Of a DNA stretch of 64,000 bases, positions 50,219 to 59,179 are shown one piece after another. The number at the start of each line of letters is the position of its first letter. Positions within the stretch are counted from its first letter, which is position 1. The notes beneath the pieces were generated by a model, which was given only the letters and a program-made list of their open reading frames with translations, had not been told where the DNA came from and did no database searches. Source of the DNA: Nocardioides pantholopis (GTDB taxonomy: Bacteria > Actinomycetota > Actinomycetes > Propionibacteriales > Nocardioidaceae); assembly GCF_003710085.1 (NCBI RefSeq), contig NZ_CP033324.1, forward strand, positions 496,001 through 560,000, read 5' to 3'. Both the position numbers and the translations under genes were made by a program.

Positions 50219-52855
50219 ATGACCGAGGTTCCGGCGAGCGACTCCCCGCCCGAGCGCGGCCGGCTGCGCCGGGCCCGCGCCGGCTTCCGCGCGCTGCCCC
50301 GCCCGCTGCGCGCCTCGACGTACGCCGTGGTGGCGCTGGTCCTGGTGCTCGTCGCCGGGCTCGTCGCGGTGGTGGTCGCGGTGCGGCACCCGCTGCCGCA
50401 GGAGGAGGGCGAGCTGGCCGTGCCCGGCCTGGCGGCCCCGGTCACGGTGCTGCGCGACGAGCACGGCATCCCGCAGCTCTACGGCGACTCGCTGACCGAC
50501 CTGGTCCGGGCGCAGGGGTTCGTGCACGCCCAGGAGCGGTTCTTCGAGATGGACGTGCGCCGCCACGCCACCGCCGGCCGGCTGGCCGAGCTGTTCGGCG
50601 AGGACGCCGTCGAGAGCGACAGCTACGTGCGCTCGATGGGCTGGCGCCGGGTGGCGGAGCAGGAGCTGGCACTGGTCTCGCCGGACACCCGCCGTGCGCT
50701 GGAGGCGTACGCCGCCGGCGTGAACGCCTACCTCGACGCCCACGACCCCGCCGACCTGGCGGTCGAGTACACGGTCCTGAACCTCGGCGGGCTCGACTAC
50801 GCGCCGGCGGACTGGACCCCTGTCGACTCGCTGGCCTGGCTCAAGGCGATGGCCTGGGACCTGCGCGGCAACATGAGCGACGAGATCGACCGGCTCCTCG
50901 AGCAGAGCGAGGTCGGGGCGCGGCGCGCGGCGCAGCTGCGCCCGGCGTACCCCTTCGCCGAGCACCCGCCGATCGTCTCGGGGGGCGCTGTGATCGACGG
51001 CGTCTTCGAGCCGGGCGCCTCCGGACCGGACAGCCGCAAGCCGCTGCGGCCGGCGTTCACCGCCGACCGGCGCTCCGCGCCGGCGGCCCTCGCCGGGGTC
51101 CGCGACGGCCTGGAGCGGCTGCCGGACCTGCTCGGCAGCGGCGACGGCATCGGCAGCAACAGCTGGGTCGTCGACGGCGACCACTCCACGACCGGGAAGC
51201 CGATCCTCGCCAACGACCCGCACCTGGGCGTCGGCATGCCGGGGGTCTGGATGCAGATGGGTCTGCACTGCCGCACCACGTCCGAGGCCTGCCCCCTCGA
51301 CGTCGCCGGCTTCACGTTCTCCGGGGTCCCGGGGGTCGTGATCGGCCACAACGCCGACATCGCGTGGGGCTTCACCAACCTCGGGCCCGACGTCACCGAC
51401 CTGTACCTGGAGAAGGTCGAGGGCGACCGCTGGCGCCACGGCGGGCGGTGGCGCGAGCTGGAGACCCGCACCGAGACCATCGAGGTCGCCGGCGGCGACG
51501 ACGTGGAGATGACTGTGCGCTCCACGGCCCACGGCCCGATCCTCTCCGACGTCTCCGAGGAGCTCGCGGACGTCGGCCGGACCGCCGCCGGGCAGCGCGG
51601 CTCCAGCGTCGAGTACGCCGTGTCGCTGGCGTGGACGGCCCTGGAGCCGGCGCCGACCGCCGACGCGATCCTGGCCCTCAACCTCGCCGACGACTGGGAC
51701 TCCTTCCGCGCCGCGGCCGCCGACTTCGCGGTCCCGGCGCAGAACCTCGTCTACGCCGACCGGGCCGGCCACATCGGCTACCAGGCGCCGGGCCGGGTGC
51801 CGATCCGCAAGTCCGGCAACGACGGCAGCGTGCCGTCGGCCGGCTGGCGCCCGGAGAACGACTGGACCGGCGAGGTGGTGCCGTTCGAGGGCCTGCCGCA
51901 CGAGCTGGACCCCGAGGAGGGGTTCGTGGTGACCGCCAACCAGGCCGTGACCGGTCCCGGCTACCCCTACCACCTCACCGACGACTGGGACCGCGGCTAC
52001 CGCGCCAGCCGGATCCGGGGCCAGCTGGAGGCCGAGCCGAAGGTGTCGGTCGCCGAGACCGCGCAGCTCCAGCTCGACGACCGGCACCCGCTGGGGCCGG
52101 TGCTCACGCCGTACCTGCTCGACGTGGAGCTGCCGGCCGGCTACTGGTCCGGCGGCCAGGACCTGCTCGCCGACTGGGACTTCGCGCAGGACGCCGACAG
52201 TGGCGCCGCGGCGTACTTCAACGTGGCGTGGAGCAACCTGCTCGCGCTGACCTTCCACGACGAGCTGCCCGAGGAGCTGTGGCCCGACGGCGGGCAGCGG
52301 TGGTACGCCGTCGTCGAGCGGCTGCTCGAGGACCCGGACGACCCGTGGTGGGACGACGTGCGGACCGAGGACGTGGTCGAGGACCGCGACGACGTGCTCG
52401 AGCAGGCGCTGCGCGACGCCCGCGACGAGATGACCCGCCGCCAGGCGCGCGACCCGGGGGAGTGGTCGTGGGGCCACCTGCACCGCCTCGAGCTGCGCTC
52501 GCCCTCGCTGGGGGAGTCCGGGATCGGGCCCGTGGAGCGGCTGGTGAACCGGGACGGCTGGCTGGTCGGCGGTGGCAGCTCGACGGTCGACGCCACCGCG
52601 TGGGACGCCGCCGAGGGCTACCAGGTGACCTCGGCGCCGTCGATGCGGATGGTGGTCTCGCTGGCCGACCTCGACGACTCCCGCTGGATCAACCTGACCG
52701 GGGTCTCCGGGCATCCGGGCAGCGAGCACTACACCGACCAGACCGACCTGTGGGCGCGCGGCGAGACGCTGCCGTGGGCGTTCAGCGCCGAGGCCGTGGC
52801 CGACGCCGCCGGGCACCGCCTGGAGCTGGTGCCGGCCACGGACCCGGACCGCTGA
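50219..52855 (+). CDS. Penicillin acylase family (Ntn hydrolase) membrane-anchored protein
   Basis: This is an 878-residue protein of the penicillin/cephalosporin acylase family. One membrane helix (ASTYAVVALVLVLVAGLVAVV) at about residues 35-57 anchors it, with the catalytic part outside. The chain should cut itself before the nucleophile Ser313 in GDGIGSNSWVVDG, giving alpha and beta parts. Beta-chain signatures NDPHLGVGMPGVW, FSGVPGVVIGHN and IAWGFTNLG, and the Asn motif VTANQAVTGPGYPY, are intact. Natural substrates may be N-acyl amides such as homoserine lactones. It is divergent from fmdB across a CIRCE-like site, unusual for this family. The ATG at 50219 has no ribosome site. Confidence 0.9.
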   Translation: MTEVPASDSPPERGRLRRARAGFRALPRPLRASTYAVVALVLVLVAGLVAVVVAVRHPLPQEEGELAVPGLAAPVTVLRDEHGIPQLYGDSLTDLVRAQGFVHAQERFFEMDVRRHATAGRLAELFGEDAVESDSYVRSMGWRRVAEQELALVSPDTRRALEAYAAGVNAYLDAHDPADLAVEYTVLNLGGLDYAPADWTPVDSLAWLKAMAWDLRGNMSDEIDRLLEQSEVGARRAAQLRPAYPFAEHPPIVSGGAVIDGVFEPGASGPDSRKPLRPAFTADRRSAPAALAGVRDGLERLPDLLGSGDGIGSNSWVVDGDHSTTGKPILANDPHLGVGMPGVWMQMGLHCRTTSEACPLDVAGFTFSGVPGVVIGHNADIAWGFTNLGPDVTDLYLEKVEGDRWRHGGRWRELETRTETIEVAGGDDVEMTVRSTAHGPILSDVSEELADVGRTAAGQRGSSVEYAVSLAWTALEPAPTADAILALNLADDWDSFRAAAADFAVPAQNLVYADRAGHIGYQAPGRVPIRKSGNDGSVPSAGWRPENDWTGEVVPFEGLPHELDPEEGFVVTANQAVTGPGYPYHLTDDWDRGYRASRIRGQLEAEPKVSVAETAQLQLDDRHPLGPVLTPYLLDVELPAGYWSGGQDLLADWDFAQDADSGAAAYFNVAWSNLLALTFHDELPEELWPDGGQRWYAVVERLLEDPDDPWWDDVRTEDVVEDRDDVLEQALRDARDEMTRRQARDPGEWSWGHLHRLELRSPSLGESGIGPVERLVNRDGWLVGGGSSTVDATAWDAAEGYQVTSAPSMRMVVSLADLDDSRWINLTGVSGHPGSEHYTDQTDLWARGETLPWAFSAEAVADAAGHRLELVPATDPDR

Positions 52856-52874
52856 CCGGCCACCCGGTCCCGGG

Positions 52875-53501
52875 CTAGCCGGGCGGGGGTGCCGGGAACC
52901 GCACCAGCCCCGCGGGGGAGCAGGCCGCGCTCACCGGCCGGTCGTGCGGCTCGACCGGGACCGGCACGCCGACCTCGTCGTCGTAGAGCAGCACGCAGGT
53001 GAAGGTGCCGGCCGGGACCCGGGCCAGCGCCCGGTCGTAGGAGCCGCCGCCGCGCCCGAGCCGCCAGCCGTGCGGGGACGCCGCCAGCCCGGGCAGCAGC
53101 ACCACGTCGGCGGTCGCGATCGCCTCGACGCCGAGGGAGTCGGGCGGCTCCAGCAGGCCGAGCCGTGCGGGCTGGAGCCCGGCGTCGCCGCGGTAGGTGC
53201 CCCAGTCCAGGTCGCGGTCGGGCAGCAACCGCGGCAGCAGCACCCGCCGCCCGCTCTCGGCCAGGGCCCGCAGCAGCAGGCCGGTGCCGGGCTCGGCGCC
53301 CACGGAGACGTACGCCGCGACGCTCGCCGCACGGCGTACCTCGGGGGTGGCGAGCAGGTGCAGGGCGATGGCCCGTCCGGCGTTCCCGACCTCCAGCAGG
53401 GGGCGCCGATGGCGGGCCGTGAGCAGCTGGTCGCGCAGCGCCAGCTTGCCCGCCGGACCACCCGAAAGGTCATTTGTCCCACTCGGTTCCCGTTCGGTCA
53501 C
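52875..53501 (-). CDS. 5-formyltetrahydrofolate cyclo-ligase
   Basis: This is a 208-residue enzyme that uses ATP to return 5-formyl-THF to the active folate pool as methenyl-THF. The conserved end motif LGRGGGSYDRALA (phosphate and folate binding) is clear, with VAAYVSVGAEPGT for the substrate site. The start is GTG 53501. It is divergent from the UDP-glucose pyrophosphorylase gene with 23 bases between. In mycobacteria the same enzyme gene is also beside galU, moeA and rimJ. Confidence 0.9.
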   Translation of the reverse strand: MTEREPSGTNDLSGGPAGKLALRDQLLTARHRRPLLEVGNAGRAIALHLLATPEVRRAASVAAYVSVGAEPGTGLLLRALAESGRRVLLPRLLPDRDLDWGTYRGDAGLQPARLGLLEPPDSLGVEAIATADVVLLPGLAASPHGWRLGRGGGSYDRALARVPAGTFTCVLLYDDEVGVPVPVEPHDRPVSAACSPAGLVRFPAPPPG

Positions 53502-53524
53502 CCCGCGAGCCTACGATCGGCCTC

Positions 53525-54907
53525 ATGGGTAGTGCAGGCCTGACCAAGGCGCGCGAGAAGATGATGGCCGCCGGCGTGGACGAGGTCGCGATCGAGACCT
53601 TCGCCCACTACTACCGACTGCTCGAGCACGGCGAGACCGGGATGATCCCGGAGGCGTCGATCGAGCCGGTCGAGATGGAGGCCCTCGCCGACGTCGAGGT
53701 GGCCGAGGACGTCGCCGCGGAGGCGATCCGGCACACCGCGGTGATCAAGCTCAACGGGGGGCTCGGCACCTCGATGGGCATGGACCGCGCCAAGTCGCTG
53801 CTGTGCGTGCGCCGCGGGCTGTCGTTCCTCGACATCATCGCCCGCCAGGTGCTGCACCTGCGCGGCGAGTACGACGCCCCGCTGCCGCTGATCCTGATGA
53901 ACAGCTTCCGCACCAGCTCCGACACGATGGCCGCGCTGGCCCGCTACGAGGACCTGCCGGTCGCCGGGCTGCCGCTGGAGTTCCTGCAGAACAAGGAGCC
54001 CAAGCTCCTGCTCGACAAGCTGACCCCGGTCAGCTGGCCCAAGGACCCCGACCTGGAGTGGTGTCCCCCCGGCCACGGCGACCTGTACACCGCGCTGCGC
54101 GGCACCGGCCTGCTCGACCGGCTCATCGAGGCCGGCTACCGCCACGTCTTCGTCTCCAACTCCGACAACCTCGGCGCGGTCCCGGACGCCCGGGTGGCGG
54201 GCTGGTTCGCCCAGACCGGCGCCCCGTTCGCGATCGAGGCCGTCCGGCGTACTCCCTCGGACCGCAAGGGCGGGCACTTCGCGCGGCGCCGCTCCGACGG
54301 CCGGATCGTGCTGCGCGAGACCGCCCAGACCCTCGAGGAGGACCGCGCGGCGCTCGCCGACCTGACCCGGCACCGGTTCAGCTCGACCAACAACCTGTGG
54401 TTCGACCCGGTCGCGATGAAGCGGGTCCTCGACGAGCGCGACGGCGTGCTCGGGCTGCCGATGATCCGCAACGTCAAGCACGTCGACCCCGGGGACTCCC
54501 GCAGCCCCGAGGTGGTCCAGGTCGAGACCGCCATGGGTGCCGCGGTGGAGGTGTTCGAGGGCTCCCGGCTGATCGAGGTGGGCCGGGACCGGTTCGTGCC
54601 GGTCAAGACCACCAACGACCTGCTGGTGCTGCGCTCGGACGTCTACGACATCGGGCCGGACTTCGTCCTGGACCAGACCAGCGAGGAGGTGCCGTTCGTC
54701 GAGCTGGACCCGGCGCACTACAAGCTGGTCGGGGAGTTCGACAAGCGCTTCCCCGAGGGTGCGCCCTCGATGCGCAAGGCCGCCGCGCTGCGGGTCGCGG
54801 GCGACTGGACCTTCGGCAAGGGCGTGGAGGTGATCGGCGAGGTCAGCCTCGCCGCCGACGCCCCGCGCCGGGTGCAGCCGGGCGCCGTCCTCTCCGCGGA
54901 TGCCTGA
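53525..54907 (+). CDS. UTP-glucose-1-phosphate uridylyltransferase, eukaryotic UDPGP type
   Basis: This is a 460-residue enzyme making UDP-glucose. The signature KLNGGLGTSMGMDRAKSLL belongs to the eukaryotic UDPGP family (yeast UGP1), not to bacterial GalU. EFLQNKEPKLL, GHGDLYTALRGTG, SNSDNLGA and FSSTNNLWF are further UDPGP features. A beta-helix C-terminus (GVEVIGEVSLAADAP) is present. It sits where mycobacteria carry galU, so it appears to be a non-homologous replacement. The ATG at 53525 gives MGSAGLTKAREKM. It overlaps the moeA start by eight bases. Confidence 0.93.
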   Translation: MGSAGLTKAREKMMAAGVDEVAIETFAHYYRLLEHGETGMIPEASIEPVEMEALADVEVAEDVAAEAIRHTAVIKLNGGLGTSMGMDRAKSLLCVRRGLSFLDIIARQVLHLRGEYDAPLPLILMNSFRTSSDTMAALARYEDLPVAGLPLEFLQNKEPKLLLDKLTPVSWPKDPDLEWCPPGHGDLYTALRGTGLLDRLIEAGYRHVFVSNSDNLGAVPDARVAGWFAQTGAPFAIEAVRRTPSDRKGGHFARRRSDGRIVLRETAQTLEEDRAALADLTRHRFSSTNNLWFDPVAMKRVLDERDGVLGLPMIRNVKHVDPGDSRSPEVVQVETAMGAAVEVFEGSRLIEVGRDRFVPVKTTNDLLVLRSDVYDIGPDFVLDQTSEEVPFVELDPAHYKLVGEFDKRFPEGAPSMRKAAALRVAGDWTFGKGVEVIGEVSLAADAPRRVQPGAVLSADA

Positions 54908-56138
54908 CGGCCACCGCATGCCTGACCTGATCTCCGTCGAGGACCACCTCGACCGTGTCCTGGGTGGCGTGGAGCCGCTGCCGGACTTCCCCCAGCCGCT
55001 CATGGACGCGCTCGGCCTGGCCGCGGCCGAGGACGTGGTCGCCGAGGTCGCGCTCCCGGCGTTCGACAACTCCGCGATGGACGGCTACGCGGTCGTGCAC
55101 CGCGACGTCGCCACCGCCACCGCGGAGACGCCGGTGCACCTGCCGGTGGTCGGCGAGATCGGGGCCGGCAGCGCCAGCGTGCTGGCCCTCGCCCCCGGCA
55201 CGGCCGTCAAGATCATGACCGGCGCGCCGGTGCCGACCGGCGCCGACGCCGTGGTGCCGTACGAGTGGACCGACCGCGGCGTCGCCCAGGTGCGCATCGA
55301 CCGGGCTCCGCAGCCCGGCCAGCACATCCGTCCCGCGGGGGAGGACGTCGCGTTCGGCGACCAGGTCCTCGAGCGCGGCACCGTGCTCGGGCCGCGGCAC
55401 CTCGGCCTGCTCGCCTCGGTGGGGCGCGCCACCGTGCGGACCCGGCCCCGGCCGCGGGTGGTGATCCTGTCCACCGGCACCGAGCTGCGCGAGCCCGGCA
55501 CGCCGCTCGGCCACGACTCGATCTACGACGGCAACTCGTTCCTGCTCGCGGCGGCCGCCCGGCGGGCCGGGGCGCTGGCCTACCGGGTCGGGATCGTCCC
55601 CGACGAGCCGGCGGCCTTCCTCGAGGCCCTCGACGACCAGCTGGTGCGCGCCGACGTGGTGGTCACCTCCGGCGGGGTCTCCCAGGGTGACTTCGACGTC
55701 GTCAAGGAGGCGCTCGCCCCGACCGGGGTGTGGTTCGGCGGGCTGGCCATGCAGCCGGGCAAGCCGCAGGGCTTCGGCCACGTCGGCGAGGACCGCACCC
55801 CGATCTTCACGCTTCCCGGGAACCCGGTCTCCTCCTACATCTCCTTCCAGCTCTTCGTGGTGCCGGCGCTGCGCAAGATGATGGGGATGGCGCCGTACGT
55901 CCGCCGGCCGGTCCGGGCCCGGCTGACCCACGCGATCACCTCGCCGCCCGGCCGCCGCCAGTTCCGCCGCGGCGAGCTCGACCCGGAGCACCGCTCGGTG
56001 AGCCCGGTCGGCGGCCCGGGGTCGCACCTCGTGGGCGACCTGGCCGCCGCCGACGCGCTGATCGTGGTGCCCGAGGACGTGACCAGCCTCGCCGCCGGCG
56101 ACCAGGTCGACGTGCTGCCGCTCGACACCACCTACTGA
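54900..56138 (+). CDS. moeA: Molybdopterin molybdotransferase MoeA / gephyrin-like protein Glp
   Basis: This is a 412-residue enzyme that inserts molybdate into molybdopterin. Motifs: FDNSAMDGYAV, IMTGAPVPTGADAVVPYE, VVILSTGTELREPG, TSGGVSQGDFDVV and LPGNPVSSYISF. In Corynebacterium a protein of this family (Glp) also binds FtsZ and the membrane receptor GlpR in division. Here a glpR gene lies 1.7 kb downstream in the same run, so this copy may do both jobs. ATG 54900 overlaps the previous stop; ATG 54918 is an alternative. moaC follows 21 bases later. Confidence 0.92.
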   Translation: MPDGHRMPDLISVEDHLDRVLGGVEPLPDFPQPLMDALGLAAAEDVVAEVALPAFDNSAMDGYAVVHRDVATATAETPVHLPVVGEIGAGSASVLALAPGTAVKIMTGAPVPTGADAVVPYEWTDRGVAQVRIDRAPQPGQHIRPAGEDVAFGDQVLERGTVLGPRHLGLLASVGRATVRTRPRPRVVILSTGTELREPGTPLGHDSIYDGNSFLLAAAARRAGALAYRVGIVPDEPAAFLEALDDQLVRADVVVTSGGVSQGDFDVVKEALAPTGVWFGGLAMQPGKPQGFGHVGEDRTPIFTLPGNPVSSYISFQLFVVPALRKMMGMAPYVRRPVRARLTHAITSPPGRRQFRRGELDPEHRSVSPVGGPGSHLVGDLAAADALIVVPEDVTSLAAGDQVDVLPLDTTY

Positions 56139-56159
56139 GCCCTTACCCCGGGAGACCCG

Positions 56160-56642
56160 ATGACCGACCGCCTGACCCACGTCGACGAGACGGGCGCGGC
56201 CCGGATGGTCGACGTCTCGGCCAAGGACGTCACCGCCCGCACGGCGACGGCGTCCGGGCGGGTGCTCGTCTCCGCCACGGTCGCGGACCTGCTGCGCGGC
56301 GAGGGGATGCCCAAGGGCGACGCGCTCGGGGTGGCGCGGGTCGCCGGCATCCTGGCCGCCAAGCAGACCCCGACCCTGGTCCCGCTGTGCCACCCGCTGG
56401 CGATCTCGGGGGTGAGCGTGGACCTGGTGGTCACCGACGCGGCGCCGTGGGCCGTCGAGATCAGCGCCACCGTGCGCACCACCGACCGGACCGGCGTGGA
56501 GATGGAGGCGCTGACGGCGGTCTCGGTCGCGGCGCTGACGGTCGTGGACATGGTCAAGGCCGTCGACAAGGGTGCGGTGATCACCGACATCCGGGTGGAG
56601 ACCAAGACCGGCGGCCGGTCCGGCGACTGGAGCCGGTCGTGA
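56160..56642 (+). CDS. moaC: Cyclic pyranopterin monophosphate synthase
   Basis: This is a 160-residue enzyme in the first stage of molybdenum cofactor synthesis, converting the MoaA product to cyclic pyranopterin monophosphate. Motifs LCHPLAISGVSVDL, VEMEALTAVSVAAL and the catalytic VKAVDKGAVITDIRV are all present. Its stop overlaps the mog start by four bases. moaA is not in the window. Confidence 0.96.
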   Translation: MTDRLTHVDETGAARMVDVSAKDVTARTATASGRVLVSATVADLLRGEGMPKGDALGVARVAGILAAKQTPTLVPLCHPLAISGVSVDLVVTDAAPWAVEISATVRTTDRTGVEMEALTAVSVAALTVVDMVKAVDKGAVITDIRVETKTGGRSGDWSRS

Positions 56643-57115
56643 GCCTGCCCGCGGCGGTCGTCGTGGCCTCCAACCGCGCGGCGGCGGGGGTCTACGAGGA
56701 CACGACCGGGCCGGTGATCGTCGAGTTCCTGCGGCGGCTCGGGTTCACGGTCCAGGCGCCGGCAGTCGTGGCCGACGGCGAGCCGGTCGGGGCCGCGATC
56801 CGGTCCGCCGTCGACGCCGGGGCGCGGGTCGTGCTGACCACCGGCGGCACCGGTCTGACGCCCACCGACCGCACGCCGGAGGCCACCCGGCCGCTGCTGG
56901 ACCGGGAGGTGCCCGGCATCGCCGAGGCGATCCGCGCGTACGGCGTGGCGCAGGGGGTGCCCTCTGCGGTGCTGTCCCGCGGCCTCGCCGGGGTGGCCGG
57001 GACCTGCCTGGTGGTGAACCTGCCCGGCTCCCGCGGCGGCGTCGCGGACGGGCTCGCGGTGCTGGAGCCGTTCCTCGTGCACGCCGCCGAGCAGGTGGTG
57101 GGGAGCGACCATTGA
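56639..57115 (+). CDS. mog: MogA/MoaB family molybdopterin adenylyltransferase
   Basis: This is a 158-residue enzyme that adenylates molybdopterin so that MoeA can insert molybdenum. Motifs VLTTGGTGLTPTDRTPEAT and VVNLPGSRGGVADGLAVLE are characteristic. The GTG overlaps moaC. The stop is overlapped by the TTG start of the next gene (TTGA). Whether it should be named mog or moaB cannot be decided from motifs alone. Confidence 0.9.
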   Translation: MSLPAAVVVASNRAAAGVYEDTTGPVIVEFLRRLGFTVQAPAVVADGEPVGAAIRSAVDAGARVVLTTGGTGLTPTDRTPEATRPLLDREVPGIAEAIRAYGVAQGVPSAVLSRGLAGVAGTCLVVNLPGSRGGVADGLAVLEPFLVHAAEQVVGSDH

Positions 57116-57735
57116 CCGCCGGATGGCCGGCTCGGCTCGCGTCCGGGCCGGTGACGCTGCGGCCGCTGCGCCGCAGCGACCAGCGGGCGTGGCGCGAGAC
57201 CCGGCAGCGCAACCTCGCCTGGCTCGCGCCGTGGGACGCGACCGCGCCCCCCGACAGCCCGGCCCGCCCCACGACGTACCGGGCGCTGGTGCGTCGGCTG
57301 CGCCGCGAGGCGGCGCACGGCACGACGTACCCGTTCGCGGTCGAGGTCGACGGCCGGTTCGTCGGCCAGGTGACCGTGAACAACGTGGTCCGCGGGTCGG
57401 CGCAGTTCGCGTCGATCGGCTACTGGCTGGACCGTGAGGTCGCCGGGCGGGGCGTGATGCCGCGGGCGGTGGCGCTGGTGGTCGACCACTGCTTCGGCCC
57501 GCTGGGCCTGCACCGGATCGAGGTGGCGATCCGGCCGGAGAACTCCAACTCGCTGCGGGTGGTGGAGAAGCTCGGCCTCGACGAGGTGGGCTACGCCCCG
57601 CGCTACCTGCACATCGACGGGGCCTGGCGCGACCACCGGATCTACGCGATCACCCGCGAGGAGTGCCCCGGCGGGCTGCTGGCCCGCCTGGATCCCCCGG
57701 CGTCGACTCCCCAGTCACACCAGTCTCAGAAGTAG
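57112..57735 (+). CDS. RimJ-like GNAT N-acetyltransferase
   Basis: This is a 207-residue acetyltransferase of the RimJ/RimL group, which acetylate ribosomal-protein N-termini. It starts TTG with LASGPVTLRPLRRSDQRAWRE and NLAWLAPWDAT. It has SIGYWLDREVAGRGVMPRA (acetyl-CoA site) and IAIRPEN-like RIEVAIRPENSNSLRVVEKLG. The TTG at 57112 overlaps the mog stop by four bases and gives MTAGWPARL. In Mycobacterium tuberculosis a rimJ gene also lies beside moeA, so the context is conserved. Confidence 0.88.
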   Translation: MTAGWPARLASGPVTLRPLRRSDQRAWRETRQRNLAWLAPWDATAPPDSPARPTTYRALVRRLRREAAHGTTYPFAVEVDGRFVGQVTVNNVVRGSAQFASIGYWLDREVAGRGVMPRAVALVVDHCFGPLGLHRIEVAIRPENSNSLRVVEKLGLDEVGYAPRYLHIDGAWRDHRIYAITREECPGGLLARLDPPASTPQSHQSQK

Positions 57736-57794
57736 TTCTGCGACACACCTGTTTTCGTTCGTCCCACGGTGAGGCCGCGCCCTAGGGTTGGTCC

Positions 57795-58607
57795 GTGGAC
57801 ATGAGTGCGCTGATCTTCGTCGCCCTGGCAGTGGCGTGGGCGGTCTACCTCGTCCCCAAGGCCCTGCGGCACCACGACGAGGGCGCGAGCAGCCGCTCGG
57901 TGGAGGGGTTCTCCGACGCCATGCGCGTGCTCGCCCGGCGCGAGCCGGTCGACGAGCGCAGCGCGCGGCTCGTGGTCACCCCGGGTGGTCCCGCGTCGAC
58001 GGCCGTCGCCTCGGCGAGCCCGGCCCCGGCCGAGCTCACCCCGGCGCAGCGCCGGGCCCGCCGGGAGGCGGCGAACCGGGCCGCGCGCCGGCGCCGTCGC
58101 GTGCTCACCGCGATCCTCGTCGCGAACGCGCTGGTCGTCGCGCTGGCCGCCTTCGCGCTCTTCTCCTGGTGGTACGTCGCGATCCCGGCCGCCGTGCTGG
58201 TCGCGTGGCTGGTCGCCTGCCGGGTGATGGTCCGCCAGGAGCGCGGCATCACCCGCCGTCAGGCTCCGTCCGCCTCCGCGCCGCTCGGGGTCCCGGCCGC
58301 CCCGGACGCCGTCGACCCCGCGGACGCCGAGCTCACCCAGGACGTCCCGGTCGTGGCCGAGGAGATCGAGGTCCGCTCCGACGTCCGGGTCGACCCCGCC
58401 CTGTGGGACCCGGTGCCGGTCACGCTCCCGACGTACGTCTCGAAGCCGGCGGCCGCGCGCACGGTCCGCACCATCGACCTCGACGGCACCGGGGTGTGGA
58501 CCTCCGGGCACACCGAGGCCGACAGCCAGCTGGCCCGGGAGGCTGAGCAGGCCGAGCGGGACGCGCGCCGCGCCGACGGCGACGACCAGCGGGCCGTCGG
58601 CTCCTGA
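57795..58607 (+). CDS. glpR: Gephyrin-like receptor GlpR / SepX-type division membrane protein
   Basis: This is a 270-residue actinobacterial membrane protein. The first helix (ALIFVALAVAWAVYLVPKAL) is followed by a cytoplasmic stretch with SVEGFSDAMRVLARRE. A very basic block (RRARREAANRAARRRRR) and two close helices (VLTAILVANALVVALAAFALF; YVAIPAAVLVAWLVA) come next, then an acidic C-terminal tail with WDPVPVTLPTYVSKP. This layout and the motifs match the GlpR/SepX family. In Corynebacterium it recruits Glp to the septum, and in Streptomyces it supports cross-walls. Start GTG 57795; ATG 57801 is possible. Confidence 0.85.
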   Translation: MDMSALIFVALAVAWAVYLVPKALRHHDEGASSRSVEGFSDAMRVLARREPVDERSARLVVTPGGPASTAVASASPAPAELTPAQRRARREAANRAARRRRRVLTAILVANALVVALAAFALFSWWYVAIPAAVLVAWLVACRVMVRQERGITRRQAPSASAPLGVPAAPDAVDPADAELTQDVPVVAEEIEVRSDVRVDPALWDPVPVTLPTYVSKPAAARTVRTIDLDGTGVWTSGHTEADSQLAREAEQAERDARRADGDDQRAVGS

Positions 58608-58678
58608 ACCACCCGGGCGATTCGGCGCCGCGGGAGCGCGGGTGCTAACGTTTCGCTCCGCGTCCTCACCGGCGCGTT

Positions 58679-58752
<74 letters not shown>

Positions 58753-58765
58753 AAATCAGCTGGTC

Positions 58766-58810
58766 AGAGGCCATGTACGGATCCTGAAACAGGAGAAGTA
58801 CATGGCCTCT
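58766..58810 (+). promoter_or_regulatory. Long symmetric hairpin after tRNA-Ala
   Basis: A perfect 13-bp stem (AGAGGCCATGTAC with its complement) encloses an inner TCCTG-AAA-CAGGA stem, separated by 3x3 unpaired bases. The right half contains AGGAG and an in-frame ATG (58802) of the next gene's frame, so folding would hide that start. No T run follows. It may be a translation switch, a recombinase or excisionase site, or a terminator. Confidence 0.75.
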
Positions 58811-58909
58811 CAGCATTTAGTCAGCACGAACGCGGTGCCGCACCGGGCCGTCTCGGCCCCTCTGGGGTGCGCTCGGGCGCGCTCGACGCGGCTCGCGCAC
58901 CTGGGGGTC

Positions 58910-59179
58910 ATGGACCCCAGCACCCCCCGCCCCGCGGGCGCCCCCGGCTCCTCGGAGCGTCGCCTCGAGCGTCGCCTGGACCCGGTGCTCACGCTCGCCG
59001 AGCTGGCCGCCGAGCTCGGCGTCAGCGTCCAGGCGCTCTACGACCTGCGCAGCCAGGGCCGCGGCCCGCGCGGCTTCCGGGTGGGCCGGGTGCTCCGGTT
59101 CCGGGTCAGCGAGGTCCAGGCGTGGCTGGCGCAGCTGGAGGCCGACGACGCCGCCCGACACCCGCACCCGGCCCGATGA
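58910..59179 (+). CDS. Helix-turn-helix DNA-binding protein, excisionase-like
   Basis: This is an 89-residue protein with an AlpA/MerR-type HTH: LTLAELAAELGVSVQALYDL followed by RGPRGFRVGRVLRFRVSEVQ. Such proteins act as excisionases or directionality factors for the recombinase they precede. ATG 58910 was chosen. An ATG at 58802 with AGGAG before it would add 36 residues, but that stretch uses codons unlike the rest (TTA, CAT, TCT), so it looks non-coding. The stop overlaps the recombinase start by four bases. Confidence 0.8.
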   Translation: MDPSTPRPAGAPGSSERRLERRLDPVLTLAELAAELGVSVQALYDLRSQGRGPRGFRVGRVLRFRVSEVQAWLAQLEADDAARHPHPAR

